DNA of 64,000 nucleotides, taken from positions 124,001 to 188,000 of the forward strand of contig CAOPES010000003.1 in NCBI GenBank assembly GCA_948502395.1, in the 5' to 3' direction. Source of the stretch: an uncultured Clostridia bacterium. Its GTDB lineage: Bacteria > Bacillota > Clostridia > TANB77 > CAG-508. The translations under genes and the position numbers were made by a program. The notes beneath the pieces were generated by a model. That model did not search any database, was not told the origin of the DNA, and saw nothing but the letters and a program-made list of their open reading frames with translations. How positions within the stretch are numbered: the stretch's first letter is position 1; every line of letters begins with the position of its first letter. This document shows, piece after piece, positions 36,490 through 45,395 of the stretch.

Positions 36490-37080
36490 TTATTCCCCCA
36501 TTTCTATTATTTTATTATTATTTTTTTTCGTATTTAATAAAGAAAAAAATAATTTTTCTATTTCTTTTTTATTTGATAATTCTATAACTGAATTTCCACA
36601 TCGAGATAAACATTCTTTGATTTTAAAATATTTTTCTTTTAAATCACTTTTAATAATTTCTTCAGATTGTATTTTTTCTTTTTTCTTATTTATTTTATTA
36701 GATATAATAATATAAAAATTTTTTGATGATGATTTTTTACTTTGATTTAATTTATTGATAAAATCGATATAATTTTGCGATATATTTTCAAGATATCTAT
36801 TTTCTTTTTTTAAAATATTTTTTTGAATATTAGAAATATTTTGGGTTAAATCGATTTTACTACTTTGAATAAAAATTTGAATATCAAAATTACATGTTTT
36901 TAAAAAAATTTTATAAGAATTTAAAATAGCTTCTTTTTCTAAATCAGATTTTAAATTATAATTTATTGGAATTATTTTTAATATTTTTATATATTTATTT
37001 TTTAATTTAACAATTCCATCATTATAAATTTCTTGTATCGGTAGCCATTGTTGAATTGTTTTATCTTTTATTTTATTCAC
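36490..37080 (-). CDS. VirB4 N-terminal domain protein (split VirB4)
   Basis: 196 aa, AGGAGGTG before the ATG. It starts TIQQWLPIQEIYNDGIVKLKN and continues IKILKIIPINYNLKSDLEKE, the beta-rich N-terminal domain found in TrsE/VirB4 proteins. It is encoded as its own gene directly before the motor domain, and the cluster at 58.5-61.7 kb has the same split. It lacks any nucleotide-binding motif. It is the first gene of the operon and sits behind a TTGACA promoter with Spo0A-like boxes. Confidence 0.75.
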   Translation of the reverse strand: MNKIKDKTIQQWLPIQEIYNDGIVKLKNKYIKILKIIPINYNLKSDLEKEAILNSYKIFLKTCNFDIQIFIQSSKIDLTQNISNIQKNILKKENRYLENISQNYIDFINKLNQSKKSSSKNFYIIISNKINKKKEKIQSEEIIKSDLKEKYFKIKECLSRCGNSVIELSNKKEIEKLFFSLLNTKKNNNKIIEMGE

Positions 37081-37096
37081 CTCCTATTGTTTTTTT

Positions 37097-37125
37097 ATTT
37101 TACTCTCAAAATCTATATTTGTCAA
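37097..37125 (-). promoter_or_regulatory. Promoter of the split-virB4 operon
   Basis: Minus strand: -35 TTGACA (37120-37125), 17-bp spacer, -10 TAAAAT (37097-37102), 16 bp from the ATG. Confidence 0.85.
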
Positions 37126-37134
37126 GAAAAACTT

Positions 37135-37151
37135 TTCGACAAAATTCGACA
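37135..37151 (-). promoter_or_regulatory. Tandem Spo0A-type boxes upstream of the virB4 operon
   Basis: Two TTCGACA sites (37135-37141, 37145-37151), reverse complement TGTCGAA, 10 bp apart and 9 bp upstream of the -35. They match the 0A-box core TGNCGAA. The same tandem pair recurs at 48955-48971. Confidence 0.6.
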
Positions 37152-37210
37152 ATGCATTTTTTCCCTTCTCTCCCAAAGCGTACAATGCTTTTTCTATCTT
37201 CAAATTAAAG

Positions 37211-37241
37211 GATGTTTTTTTGCTCTGTCCCCAAAAACACC
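37211..37241. repeat. Degenerate REP copy
   Basis: Same right half (CTGTCCCCAAAAACACC) as the other copies, with a diverged left arm (GATGTTTTTTT). Confidence 0.8.
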
Positions 37242-37289
37242 CAAAACACAAAAACATCAAATTTTTTTATTTTTTTGAATATTATTTTT

Positions 37290-37763
37290 ATTTTTGAACA
37301 TAATACTATTATAAGGTTGATGATAGTTGAGCGAAGAATATTAATAGATAACATTTTGTTTATTACTATTCGAGCAAAGATTTATTATAGTGTATTTTCA
37401 TATATTATAATAAGTCGGCGATAAGAATTTATTATTTGTTTGTAGGCTGTATTTTTATTTAATTTATTTCTGAAATATTTTTTATATTTAATATATGGTC
37501 AAATGATAGGTAATAAATTCGAGCTAAGATTATTCTTATATCTAAAAATTAAGAGTGGTTATTACTAGTCCCTTTGGGATGAATATAGTTACTCAGGGTG
37601 TATTAATGGTCGAGCGACTGATTAATATATGTGGTATTAGAGCTTATTTATATAGCAATATATATTAGGTTTTAATATTAGATATATTAGTTTTAGTAGA
37701 GATTATTATTGGCTTTATAGATTAATGGCAGATAAGTATCGTTCTTATCTGCCATTAAAATTT
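37290..37763 (+). ncRNA. Candidate structured RNA of unknown family, with strong terminator
   Basis: No ORF fits, yet the stretch is less A/T-simple than its flanks and ends in a strong terminator (37724-37763). Local hairpins are visible: TCCCTTTGGGA, TTATTATA / TATAATAA, and ATTAATGGTCG / CGACTGATTAAT. A motif like GAGCNAAGATT recurs near 37333, 37370 and 37521, with related GAGCGACTGATT and GAGCTTATTT at 37612 and 37648. The 5' end is approximate and no confident promoter was found. Known RNAs (6S, tmRNA, RNase P, SRP) were considered and no signature was recognised. Confidence 0.45.
37724..37763 (+). terminator. Rho-independent terminator
   Basis: 13-bp stem AATGGCAGATAAG / CTTATCTGCCATT, loop TATCGTT, then AAAATTTTATT. 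Both neighbouring genes (virB4N and gyrB) are on the minus strand, so a plus-strand terminator implies an unannotated transcript, or use from the minus side. Confidence 0.8.
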
Positions 37764-37779
37764 TATTCAATATATAGAT

Positions 37780-37853
37780 GTGTCCCAAATTGGACAAAAT
37801 GTCCAAAAGGAAACGTCCCCCATTGTCCCAATTGTCCCAACTGTCCCAATGTC
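37780..37853. repeat. GTCCC-rich degenerate repeat after gyrB
   Basis: Contains the hairpin TTGGACA / TGTCCAA followed by AAAGG and CGTCCCC, then tandem TGTCCCAAN units (37819-37850). It resembles 49163-49225 in layout, a second REP-like family. Confidence 0.6.
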
Positions 37854-37854
37854 T

Positions 37855-39783
37855 CTATATATCCAAATTCTTTACATATTTAGCATTAGCTTGTATGAAT
37901 TCTCTTCTAGGTTCTACTTCATCACCCATTAATAAAGTAAATATTTCATCAGCTTTTATTGCATCATCCATTGTTACTTTTACTAATGTTCTTGTTTCAG
38001 GGTTCATTGTTGTATCCCATAATTGTTCAGGGTTCATCTCTCCTAAGCCTTTGTATCTTTGTAATCCTAGTTGGTCTCTTGCAATTCCTTTTTCTTCTAA
38101 TTCTTTATATGCTTTGTCTAAGTCTTCGTCTGTGTAGCAATATACGTCTTTCATTCCTTTTTTTGATAATTTATATAGTGGTGGTTGTGCTAAGAAAACA
38201 TTTCCATTTTCTATTAATGGTCTCATATATCTAAAAAAGAATGTTAATAATAGTGTTCTAATGTGAGCTCCATCGACGTCGGCATCGGCCATTATTATTA
38301 CTTTTCCATATCTTATTTTTGTAATGTCAAAGTCTGGTCCAATTCCTGCGCCAACTGCTAATATTACTGGATTTAATTTATCATTTCCATAAATTTTATC
38401 AGCTCTTGCTTTTTCTACATTTAGCATTTTTCCCCATAATGGTAATATTGCTTGGAATTTTCTGTCTCTTCCTTGTTTTGCACTTCCTCCAGCAGAGTCT
38501 CCTTCGACTATATAAACTTCGCATTCATCTGCTACTTTGCTACTACAATCTGCTAATTTTCCTGGTAATGTTGATGTTTCTAATGAGTTTTTCTTTCTTA
38601 CTAATTCTCTTGCTTTTCTCGCTGCTTCCCTAGCTCTTGATGCACTAATACATTTTTCAAGTACAGCTTTTGCAACTTGTGGATTTTCTTCTAAAAATGT
38701 TGATAGTGCTTCGTTTACCATACTTTGTACAACACCTGTTACTTCGCTATTTCCTAATTTTGTTTTAGTTTGTCCTTCAAATTGTGGTTCTTTTACTTTA
38801 ACAGATACAACAGCTGTAATTCCTTCTCTTATATCTTCACCTTGTAAGTTGTTATCTTTTTCTTTTAATATATTGTGACTTCTTGCATAGTCGTTAAATA
38901 CTTTTGTAAGTGATCTTTTGAAGCCTTCTAAGTGTGTTCCACCTTCAATTGTATTAATATTATTTACAAATGTATAAATATTTTCTGAATAGCTTGATGT
39001 ATATTGAATTGCTATTTCTACTGGAATATCTCCATTTTTTTCTATATATATTGGTGTTTTGTGTAACTTTTCTTTATTTTTATTTAGAAATTCTACAAAT
39101 GATATCAATCCACCTTCAAAACAAAATTCTGCTTTTTTAGGTGTTTCTTCTCTTTTATCTTCTATTGATATTTTTAAACCTTTTGTTAAAAATGCCATTT
39201 CTCTAAATCTCTTTTCTAATGTTTCATATTCATAATCTAAACTTTCAAAAATTGTATCATCAGCTAAAAATCTTACCTTTGTACCAGTTCCCTTAGCATT
39301 TCCCACTTTTTCTAATTTCTTTACAGTCTTTCCTTTTTCAAATGACATTTGATATAAACCGCCATCTCTTTTAATTGTAACTTCTGTCCAATTTGATAAC
39401 GCATTTACAACAGATGCACCAACTCCATGAAGTCCACCAGAAACTTTGTATCCACTATCTCCACCAAATTTTCCACCAGCATGTAATACTGTATAAACTG
39501 TTTCCGCTGTTGAAATTCCTGTTTTTGGATGTATTTCAACTGGAATTCCTCTACCATTATCTTCAACACTTATAATATTTCCTGGTTCAATTTCTACTTT
39601 TATTTCTGTACAATATCCTGCTAAAGCTTCATCAACACAGTTATCTACAATTTCATAAACCATATGATGTAATCCTCTTACAGAAGTACTTCCTATATAC
39701 ATACCAGGTCTTTTTCTTACGGCTTCAAGACCTTCTAATACTTGAATTTGTTCTGCTCCATATTTATGCTCGTACTTTTCCAT
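37855..39783 (-). CDS. gyrB: DNA gyrase subunit B
   Basis: 642 aa, full length. GHKL ATPase motifs (VDEALAG, DNGRGIPV, GLHGVGASVVNALS), the transducer domain, and the TOPRIM signatures EGDSAGGSAKQGRD and MADADVDGAH, ending GDEVEPRREFIQANAKYVKNLDI. Starts 1 bp after the recF stop region, so recF-gyrB form an operon. Works with GyrA on the chromosome. Confidence 0.98.
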   Translation of the reverse strand: MEKYEHKYGAEQIQVLEGLEAVRKRPGMYIGSTSVRGLHHMVYEIVDNCVDEALAGYCTEIKVEIEPGNIISVEDNGRGIPVEIHPKTGISTAETVYTVLHAGGKFGGDSGYKVSGGLHGVGASVVNALSNWTEVTIKRDGGLYQMSFEKGKTVKKLEKVGNAKGTGTKVRFLADDTIFESLDYEYETLEKRFREMAFLTKGLKISIEDKREETPKKAEFCFEGGLISFVEFLNKNKEKLHKTPIYIEKNGDIPVEIAIQYTSSYSENIYTFVNNINTIEGGTHLEGFKRSLTKVFNDYARSHNILKEKDNNLQGEDIREGITAVVSVKVKEPQFEGQTKTKLGNSEVTGVVQSMVNEALSTFLEENPQVAKAVLEKCISASRAREAARKARELVRKKNSLETSTLPGKLADCSSKVADECEVYIVEGDSAGGSAKQGRDRKFQAILPLWGKMLNVEKARADKIYGNDKLNPVILAVGAGIGPDFDITKIRYGKVIIMADADVDGAHIRTLLLTFFFRYMRPLIENGNVFLAQPPLYKLSKKGMKDVYCYTDEDLDKAYKELEEKGIARDQLGLQRYKGLGEMNPEQLWDTTMNPETRTLVKVTMDDAIKADEIFTLLMGDEVEPRREFIQANAKYVKNLDI

Positions 39784-40860
39784 TTAATTTCCTCCTTTAA
39801 AAACGTTTCCGTCTTTTACATTATATATTAAAATATTTTTATTTTCAATATCTATTTTATCAGTACACGTAATAATAACTTGCGTATTATCAATTTTTTC
39901 TAAAAAATGATTTCTTCTTTTTTGGTCCAACTCAGACATAAAATCATCTAACAACAATATTGGATATTCTCCAATTTCTTCTTCAATAATATTTAATTCT
40001 GATAATTTTAATGAAAGTATTGCAGTCCTATGTTGACCTTGTGAACCATAGATATCTAATCTCTTCTTATTAATATATATCACAAAATCATCTCTATGTA
40101 CACCCTTTGTTGTAAAACCTTTTATTATATCTAATTTTCTTCTTGATTTTAATAAATTTAAAAAATTTTCTTTATTATCACATTCAGTAATATATTCAAT
40201 TTTAATTTCTTCTTTATTATCTGTTATTTCATTATGAATTTTTTTTATTTTTTCTTGAATTTTTTCCATATATTCATTTCTATATTTAGAAATTGTAACT
40301 GCATATTCCGCTAATTTTTCATCCCAAATTTCTAATAAATTTTCATCTTTATTTTCTTCTCTTATTTGTCTTAAATAATTATTTCTTTGTTCTAAGGTTT
40401 TTAAATATAAATTTAAATTATGCATATAATTTGGTTTTAATTGACTAATCATAATATCTAAAAATTTTCTTCTATTTTGTGGTCCACCTTTTAAAATATT
40501 AATATCATCTGGAGTAAAAATTACTACATTAATATTCCCTAATAATTCACTAAGCTTTTTTATTTTTATTCCATTAATATATACATTTTTTCTATTACCC
40601 AATTCTATTTTTATTTTTCCATCTCTATCTGTTTTTTGATATTCAATTTCTATAATTGCATTTTCTGAATTTAATTTTATCATTTCTTTATCTTTATTAG
40701 TTCTAAAAGATCTACCCATACTACACAAAAAAATTGATTCAATTATATTAGTTTTTCCTTGAGCATTTTCTCCATAAAAAACATTTATATTTTTTTCTAA
40801 ATTAATTTCTTGTAAATTATAATTCCTAAAATTATTTATTTTAATTTTACTTATCCACAT
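39784..40860 (-). CDS. recF: RecF recombination/replication repair protein
   Basis: 358 aa from the ATG at 40860, which has GGAG 6 nt upstream; the ATG at 40872 has no ribosome binding site. SMC-like ABC ATPase: Walker A GENAQGKTNI, signature SQGQHRTAILSLKL, Walker B ILLLDDFMSELD. RecF loads RecA at gaps with RecOR. The start codon overlaps a perfect DnaA box (40851-40859). The S4-domain gene yaaA usually found between dnaN and recF is absent. Confidence 0.95.
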   Translation of the reverse strand: MWISKIKINNFRNYNLQEINLEKNINVFYGENAQGKTNIIESIFLCSMGRSFRTNKDKEMIKLNSENAIIEIEYQKTDRDGKIKIELGNRKNVYINGIKIKKLSELLGNINVVIFTPDDINILKGGPQNRRKFLDIMISQLKPNYMHNLNLYLKTLEQRNNYLRQIREENKDENLLEIWDEKLAEYAVTISKYRNEYMEKIQEKIKKIHNEITDNKEEIKIEYITECDNKENFLNLLKSRRKLDIIKGFTTKGVHRDDFVIYINKKRLDIYGSQGQHRTAILSLKLSELNIIEEEIGEYPILLLDDFMSELDQKRRNHFLEKIDNTQVIITCTDKIDIENKNILIYNVKDGNVFKGGN

Positions 40861-41489
40861 ATTATTCTCCATTTGTGTATAATTTTTTCTTTTTTTATCT
40901 ATTTTTTTCTAATTTATTCTCTTTTTTTCGATTTTTTACTATTTTTTTCATATTTTTTATTATTTTTTTAATATAAAATTATATTAATTAAAAATTAAAT
41001 CGGCTTATTTTTGATTTTCGCGCTTCGTTTTTTTTAATTATTTTTAATTTTTTATTATATTTTTCTCATTTTTTATATTATTTTCTAATTTATTCTATTT
41101 TTTTTAATAATTATTATTTAATTAATTTATTTTTTATAATATTTTTTATTTAATTATTTTATTTTCATACATTTAATTTATTAATGTAATAATTATAAAA
41201 AATATAATAAATAAAATAACCAAAATACCTTCTACAAAAAAATCAAAATCTCTTTTTTTCTATTTTTTTCGATTTTATTCTAATTTTTTCTAATTTTTTC
41301 ATAATTATTTAATTAATTATTTTTATTATTTTTTAATAAAGTTATCCACAGTTTCAAAAATCGCCAAAATCTAATTTATTCTATTTTATTCTTTTTTTTT
41401 CGATTTTATTCTATTTTTTTCATTACAATATTTTTCCACATTCAATATTTATTATCCACAATTTATTTATAATATGTGGATAACTTTCA

Positions 41490-41520
41490 GATGTTTTTAA
41501 GGTCTGTCCCCAAAAACACC
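41490..41520. repeat. REP copy downstream of dnaN
   Basis: 31-bp copy with one change in the left arm (GATGTTTTT); an outer GATGTTTT / AAACATC pairing extends the possible hairpin. Confidence 0.85.
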
Positions 41521-41542
41521 TGAAACATCTTTTTAAAAATTT

Positions 41543-41571
41543 GAAAGGTAGAATTTCTATATCTACCTTTC
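41543..41571 (-). terminator. dnaN terminator
   Basis: Stem GAAAGGTAGA / TCTACCTTTC with a 9-nt loop; on the minus strand it is followed by AAATTTTTAAA. Confidence 0.75.
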
Positions 41572-41581
41572 CCCTATTTTT

Positions 41582-42700
41582 TTATTCTTCTTTTAATCTG
41601 ATTGGTAAAATCATATAAGTATAATCATTATTTTCTGTTGATTTTACTAAACAAGGTGAAATGCTTGAGCCAAATTCTATATAAACTTCTTCATCATCAA
41701 TTGCTTTTAAACTATCTAAGAAATACTTTGGATTAAATCCTGCTTCCAAATTTTTTCCTTCAGTTGAAACATATAATTCTTCTTTTGCATCTCCTGTTTG
41801 ATTTGTACAAGAAATTACAACTTTACCTATATCAACTTGTACTTTTACAGGATATTTTTTTTCTTTTTCTACACTTGATGCTGATATCAAGCTAATTCTC
41901 TCAAAACTATTTTGTATACTATTTTTATTTACTTTAATTCTTGTCTCCCAATTATTTGGTATAACATTTTTATAATTTAAAAACTCACCATCTAAAATTC
42001 TTGTTACAATTTTACAATTATCCATTTCGAATAATGCTTGATTTTTTGCAACTCCTATTTTTATTGGTTCAAAAGAATCTGATATTATTTTATTTACTTC
42101 ATTCAATGTTTTTCCTGGTATTACTGCATTAAAATTATTTGTTTGTTTATTTAAATAAATACTTCTTAGTGCTAATCTAAATCCATCAACAGCAACTAAA
42201 TTTAATTTATTATTTTCGATTTCGAATAAGCAACCTGTAAAAATTGGTCTACTTTCTTCTGAGCTTACTGCAAAAATTGTTTTTCTAATCATATTTTTTA
42301 AAACACTTTGATCTATTTCAATAGAATTTTCAACTTCTATTTTTGGAAGTTCTGGAAATTCATCTGGATTCATTGTTGCTAATTTGTATAATGAACCTTC
42401 ACATTCAATTTCTAATAAATTTTTGTCATTTATAGAAATATAAATTTCTGTATCTGGTAATTTTCTAATGATTTCACTAAACATTATAGCATTAACAACT
42501 GTACTTCCTTGTTCTTTTACTTCACATTCCATTATATATTCAATACCTATTTCTAAATCATAGGTTGTTAATTTTATTTCATTGTCATTAGTTTGAATTA
42601 ATATTCCTTCTAATATTGGCATTGTTGTCTTAGAAGCAACGCCTTTAACTACGGAATTGATAGCTTTAATGATTTTATCTTTATAGCAAACGATTTTCAT
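41582..42700 (-). CDS. dnaN: DNA polymerase III beta sliding clamp
   Basis: 372 aa, three-domain clamp. Starts MKIVCYKDKIIKAINSVVKGV and carries TMPILEGILI, SSEESRPIFTGCLFE, LVAVDGFRLA and the C-terminal PCLVKS...YMILPIRL. AAGGAGG precedes the ATG. It holds polymerase and other clients on DNA. It follows dnaA in the usual order, separated by an origin-like spacer of about 320 bp. Confidence 0.98.
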   Translation of the reverse strand: MKIVCYKDKIIKAINSVVKGVASKTTMPILEGILIQTNDNEIKLTTYDLEIGIEYIMECEVKEQGSTVVNAIMFSEIIRKLPDTEIYISINDKNLLEIECEGSLYKLATMNPDEFPELPKIEVENSIEIDQSVLKNMIRKTIFAVSSEESRPIFTGCLFEIENNKLNLVAVDGFRLALRSIYLNKQTNNFNAVIPGKTLNEVNKIISDSFEPIKIGVAKNQALFEMDNCKIVTRILDGEFLNYKNVIPNNWETRIKVNKNSIQNSFERISLISASSVEKEKKYPVKVQVDIGKVVISCTNQTGDAKEELYVSTEGKNLEAGFNPKYFLDSLKAIDDEEVYIEFGSSISPCLVKSTENNDYTYMILPIRLKEE

Positions 42701-43022
42701 TTTGCTTCCTCCTTTATAATAATATAATATTTTTTAGTAGTAGTAGTAATAGGTGCTGTGGAAACTGTGGAAAACTATGTGGAAACATACAATCCCTAAC
42801 AAAAATGATGTTTATAACTCAGTGGATAACTCAAGTAACAATCCACAGGTTTCAACATGCCATGTGTAAAATTTGAGATATACACAGTTTATCAACAGGT
42901 TATTAACACCCCCCTGTGGATAACGAATGCATTGCTTCCGTAAGAACAGAAACAATTACATTTTTCGAACAATCATTTTTACAAACACAAATTTCAAAAA
43001 AAACTTGAAGTCGTTTTTGCTC
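42701..43022. other. dnaN-dnaA spacer: likely unwinding site with DnaA-trios
   Basis: TAG trinucleotides run from 42735 to 42752 (four TAG, TAA, TAG) directly beside three imperfect boxes of the TGTGGAAA type (42757-42787). A near-box AGTGGATAA is at 42821-42829 and a perfect inverted box TGTGGATAA at 42915-42923, next to a C-run. A TAG-repeat DnaA-trio next to boxes is the arrangement described for the Bacillus subtilis unwinding site in the same spacer. Confidence 0.7.
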
Positions 43023-44375
43023 TTATTGTTTTCCATCTATGATGATGTTTTTCACACTATCCACAATTAGCTTAGTATTATTTTTTTCTTTTACTTCTTT
43101 TTCAATTTTTTTACATCCATGCATAACAGTTGAATGATCTCTTCCCCCGAAGTCCACTCCTATCTGTGGATAAGACATATTTGCAATTTCTCTACAAAGG
43201 TACATTGCAATTTGTCTTGGAAAAGCGATATCATTTGATCTTTTATTTCCTGCTAAATCTTCTTTGCTAATACTGAAATATTTTGCAACAGTTTCTTTTA
43301 TAAAGTCGCAAGATATTACCTTTTCATTCTCATACTTAAATTCATTAATAATATTTTCAGCCAATTCAATAGTAATTGGACTATGTGTTAATGAAGCTCT
43401 AGCAACGATTTTATTAAACACACCTTCCAACTCTCTTATGTTTGAATCAATTTTATTAGCAATATTTGAAAGTATAAAATCTTCAATGATTATATTTTCA
43501 TCTTGAGCTTTTTTCCTTAAAATTGCTAAACGAGTTTCATAATCTGGACAAGAAATATCTGCTAAAAGTCCCCATTCAAATCTAGATTTTAGCCTATCTT
43601 CCAAAAATTGAATATCTCTTGGTGGTTTATCACTAGATAGTATAATTTGCTTACCTTCTTCGTATAAAGCATTAAATGTGTGGAAAAATTCTTCTTGAAC
43701 TCTTTCTTTTCCAGCAATAAATTGAATATCATCTATTAGTAAAACATCAATATTTCTATATTTATTTCTAAAAAATTCATTTTTGTTATCTTTAATTGCA
43801 TTGATTAATTGGTTTGTAAATTTTTCAGAGGTAACATATAAAACATTTGCATTTCTGTTATTTTCTAGAATTCTATTTCCTATTGCATGCATTAAGTGAG
43901 TTTTCCCCAAACCTACGCCTCCGTAAAGGAAAAGCGGATTATAAGAATTTGAAGGCTCATTTCCAACGGCTAAAGCAGCAGCATGTGCAAATCTATTATT
44001 ATTTCCGACAACGAAGGTTTCAAAAGTATATTTTGGGTTCAAAGTAGACTTATTAGATTCAATTTCTGCTGAAGAAATATTTGAATCATTTGTTATTACT
44101 TCGTTTTCTACGGCATTATTTTCTTTTGAAAGATCGACAACAGAAAAAGTCCATTCTTTGTTCGTAATAAAACGCAAAGTATTAAAAACTAGACTTCTAT
44201 ACTTGTTTTCGATAAAATCTTGTTGAAATTCAGAATTAGCTGTAAAAACTATGTGATTACCTTCAATGCTTCGAATGTCTAATGGCAAAATCCATGTTTC
44301 ATATGATATTTGAGTTAGTTCAGGCTTTAAGGCTTCTTTAATTTTTGCAATTAATTCTTCTTTTTCGATAGCCAT
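43023..44375 (-). CDS. dnaA: Chromosomal replication initiator DnaA
   Basis: 450 aa. Domain I (ISYETWILPL), a short variable linker, AAA+ domain III (Walker A GGVGLGKTHL, Walker B VLLIDDIQF, sensor DRLKSRFEWG) and domain IV with GRDHSTVMHGCKK, the DnaA-box-binding helix-turn-helix. A perfect box lies inside the gene (43165-43173). It binds the boxes in the three spacers and opens the origin. Confidence 0.98.
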   Translation of the reverse strand: MAIEKEELIAKIKEALKPELTQISYETWILPLDIRSIEGNHIVFTANSEFQQDFIENKYRSLVFNTLRFITNKEWTFSVVDLSKENNAVENEVITNDSNISSAEIESNKSTLNPKYTFETFVVGNNNRFAHAAALAVGNEPSNSYNPLFLYGGVGLGKTHLMHAIGNRILENNRNANVLYVTSEKFTNQLINAIKDNKNEFFRNKYRNIDVLLIDDIQFIAGKERVQEEFFHTFNALYEEGKQIILSSDKPPRDIQFLEDRLKSRFEWGLLADISCPDYETRLAILRKKAQDENIIIEDFILSNIANKIDSNIRELEGVFNKIVARASLTHSPITIELAENIINEFKYENEKVISCDFIKETVAKYFSISKEDLAGNKRSNDIAFPRQIAMYLCREIANMSYPQIGVDFGGRDHSTVMHGCKKIEKEVKEKNNTKLIVDSVKNIIIDGKQ

Positions 44376-44778
44376 TCATATCATCCTTTCTTAAAATAAG
44401 TTATCCACAAAGTTATCCACAACTGTTGATAACTTTGTAACAGTTTTGTAAAAAAGAAAAAACTTTATACGAACAAAAATTTAAGTATTACCAAGAAAAA
44501 GCTTAATTATTTTTTACTTTCACATAATAACAAATTTATACACAAGAAGTCAATAAAATTGTGGAAAAAAATTTTTTTCTGTGGATAATTTTGAAAAAAA
44601 CTGTGGAAAACTTAATAAATGTTACAATCATATTACAAAACAGTAAAAAAAATTTGCAAAAATTACTTGACATATATAGGTTTTTTGGAGTATAATCGAT
44701 ATACTTGTTATTTTGTAAAAAAATAATTTCCAAACAAAATGGAATTTTATAAATAAAATCAATAGGAGGTGCCAAAGA
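44376..44778. other. dnaA-rpmH spacer, oriC DnaA-box region
   Basis: About 400 bp at the divergence of the two replichores. Perfect boxes TTATCCACA at 44401-44409 and 44413-44421 (12 bp apart), a partial box in CTGTTGATAAC, and an inverted perfect box at 44580-44588. It is AT-rich and carries the rpmH promoter. Together with the dnaN-dnaA and recF-dnaN spacers it makes a multipartite origin. Confidence 0.85.
44667..44696 (+). promoter_or_regulatory. rpmH promoter
   Basis: -35 TTGACA (44667-44672), 18-bp spacer, -10 TATAAT (44691-44696). Confidence 0.8.
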
Positions 44779-44913
44779 ATGAAAAGAACATTCCAACCAA
44801 AAAACAGACAAGAAAAGAAAGAACACGGATTTATGAAAAGAATGAAAACAAGAGCAGGAAGAAACGTACTAAAAGCAAGAAGAGCAAAAGGTAGAAAAAA
44901 ATTAAGTGCTTAA
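44779..44913 (+). CDS. rpmH: 50S ribosomal protein L34
   Basis: 44 aa, classical L34: MKRTFQPKNRQEKKEHGF, KTRAGRNVLKARRAKGRKKL. AGGAGG precedes the ATG. First gene of the rpmH-rnpA-yidD-yidC-jag cluster; a GGGTCGC / GCGAGCC hairpin after it (44949-44980) may partly terminate. Confidence 0.98.
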   Translation: MKRTFQPKNRQEKKEHGFMKRMKTRAGRNVLKARRAKGRKKLSA

Positions 44914-45041
44914 TTAAATTATGTTTTATGAATAAAAAATTCGTAAAAAAGGGTCGCCATAAAAGCGAGCCTTTTAACGCATAATTTAACTTAAAACAAC
45001 GTTTTTTCATTAAAAAGGCCTTAAAGAAGGGAAAAAGAATA

Positions 45042-45395
45042 ATGAAAAAAACAAAAATGTTAAAGAAAAATTATGAATTTAAAAATGTGTTAACAAAAGG
45101 AAAATACTATTCAGGAGACTGTATAGAAGCATTCATACAAACAAATAAAAACAAAGAAATAAATCTTTTAGGAATTGCAATAGGTGTAAAAATAGCAAAA
45201 GCAACAAAAAGAAATAGAATAAAAAGACTAATAAGAGAAAACTATAAAAACTGCGAAAATTACACAAAAACAGGAAACAATATAGTATTTCTATGGAAAA
45301 AGAAAGTTGACACAAACCAAGCAACTTTCGAAAACATAAAAAAAGATATGAATAAAATCTTTAAAAAAGCAAAACTTTTTGTAGAGGAAGAATAA
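45042..45395 (+). CDS. rnpA: Ribonuclease P protein component
   Basis: 117 aa. Basic protein with the conserved RNase P motif ATKRNRIKRLIRENY and the N-terminal KNYEFKNVL. It joins the M1-type RNA to mature tRNA 5' ends. The stop overlaps the yidD start region. Confidence 0.96.
   Translation: MKKTKMLKKNYEFKNVLTKGKYYSGDCIEAFIQTNKNKEINLLGIAIGVKIAKATKRNRIKRLIRENYKNCENYTKTGNNIVFLWKKKVDTNQATFENIKKDMNKIFKKAKLFVEEE

Larger units (their letters stand above)
40861..41581. other. recF-dnaN spacer, part of the origin
   Basis: About 720 bp, very AT-rich with repeated TTTTTTC/TAATTTATT tracts, no ORF. Holds three perfect DnaA boxes (41342-41350, 41452-41460 and 41475-41483, the last inverted), a REP copy at 41490-41520 and the dnaN terminator. 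It replaces the yaaA position. Confidence 0.75.

Noticed and set aside
37048..37424. Plus-strand open frames between the virB4 operon and gyrB
   Set aside because: They run through the promoter, the REP copy and AT-rich sequence; composition and starts do not support coding.
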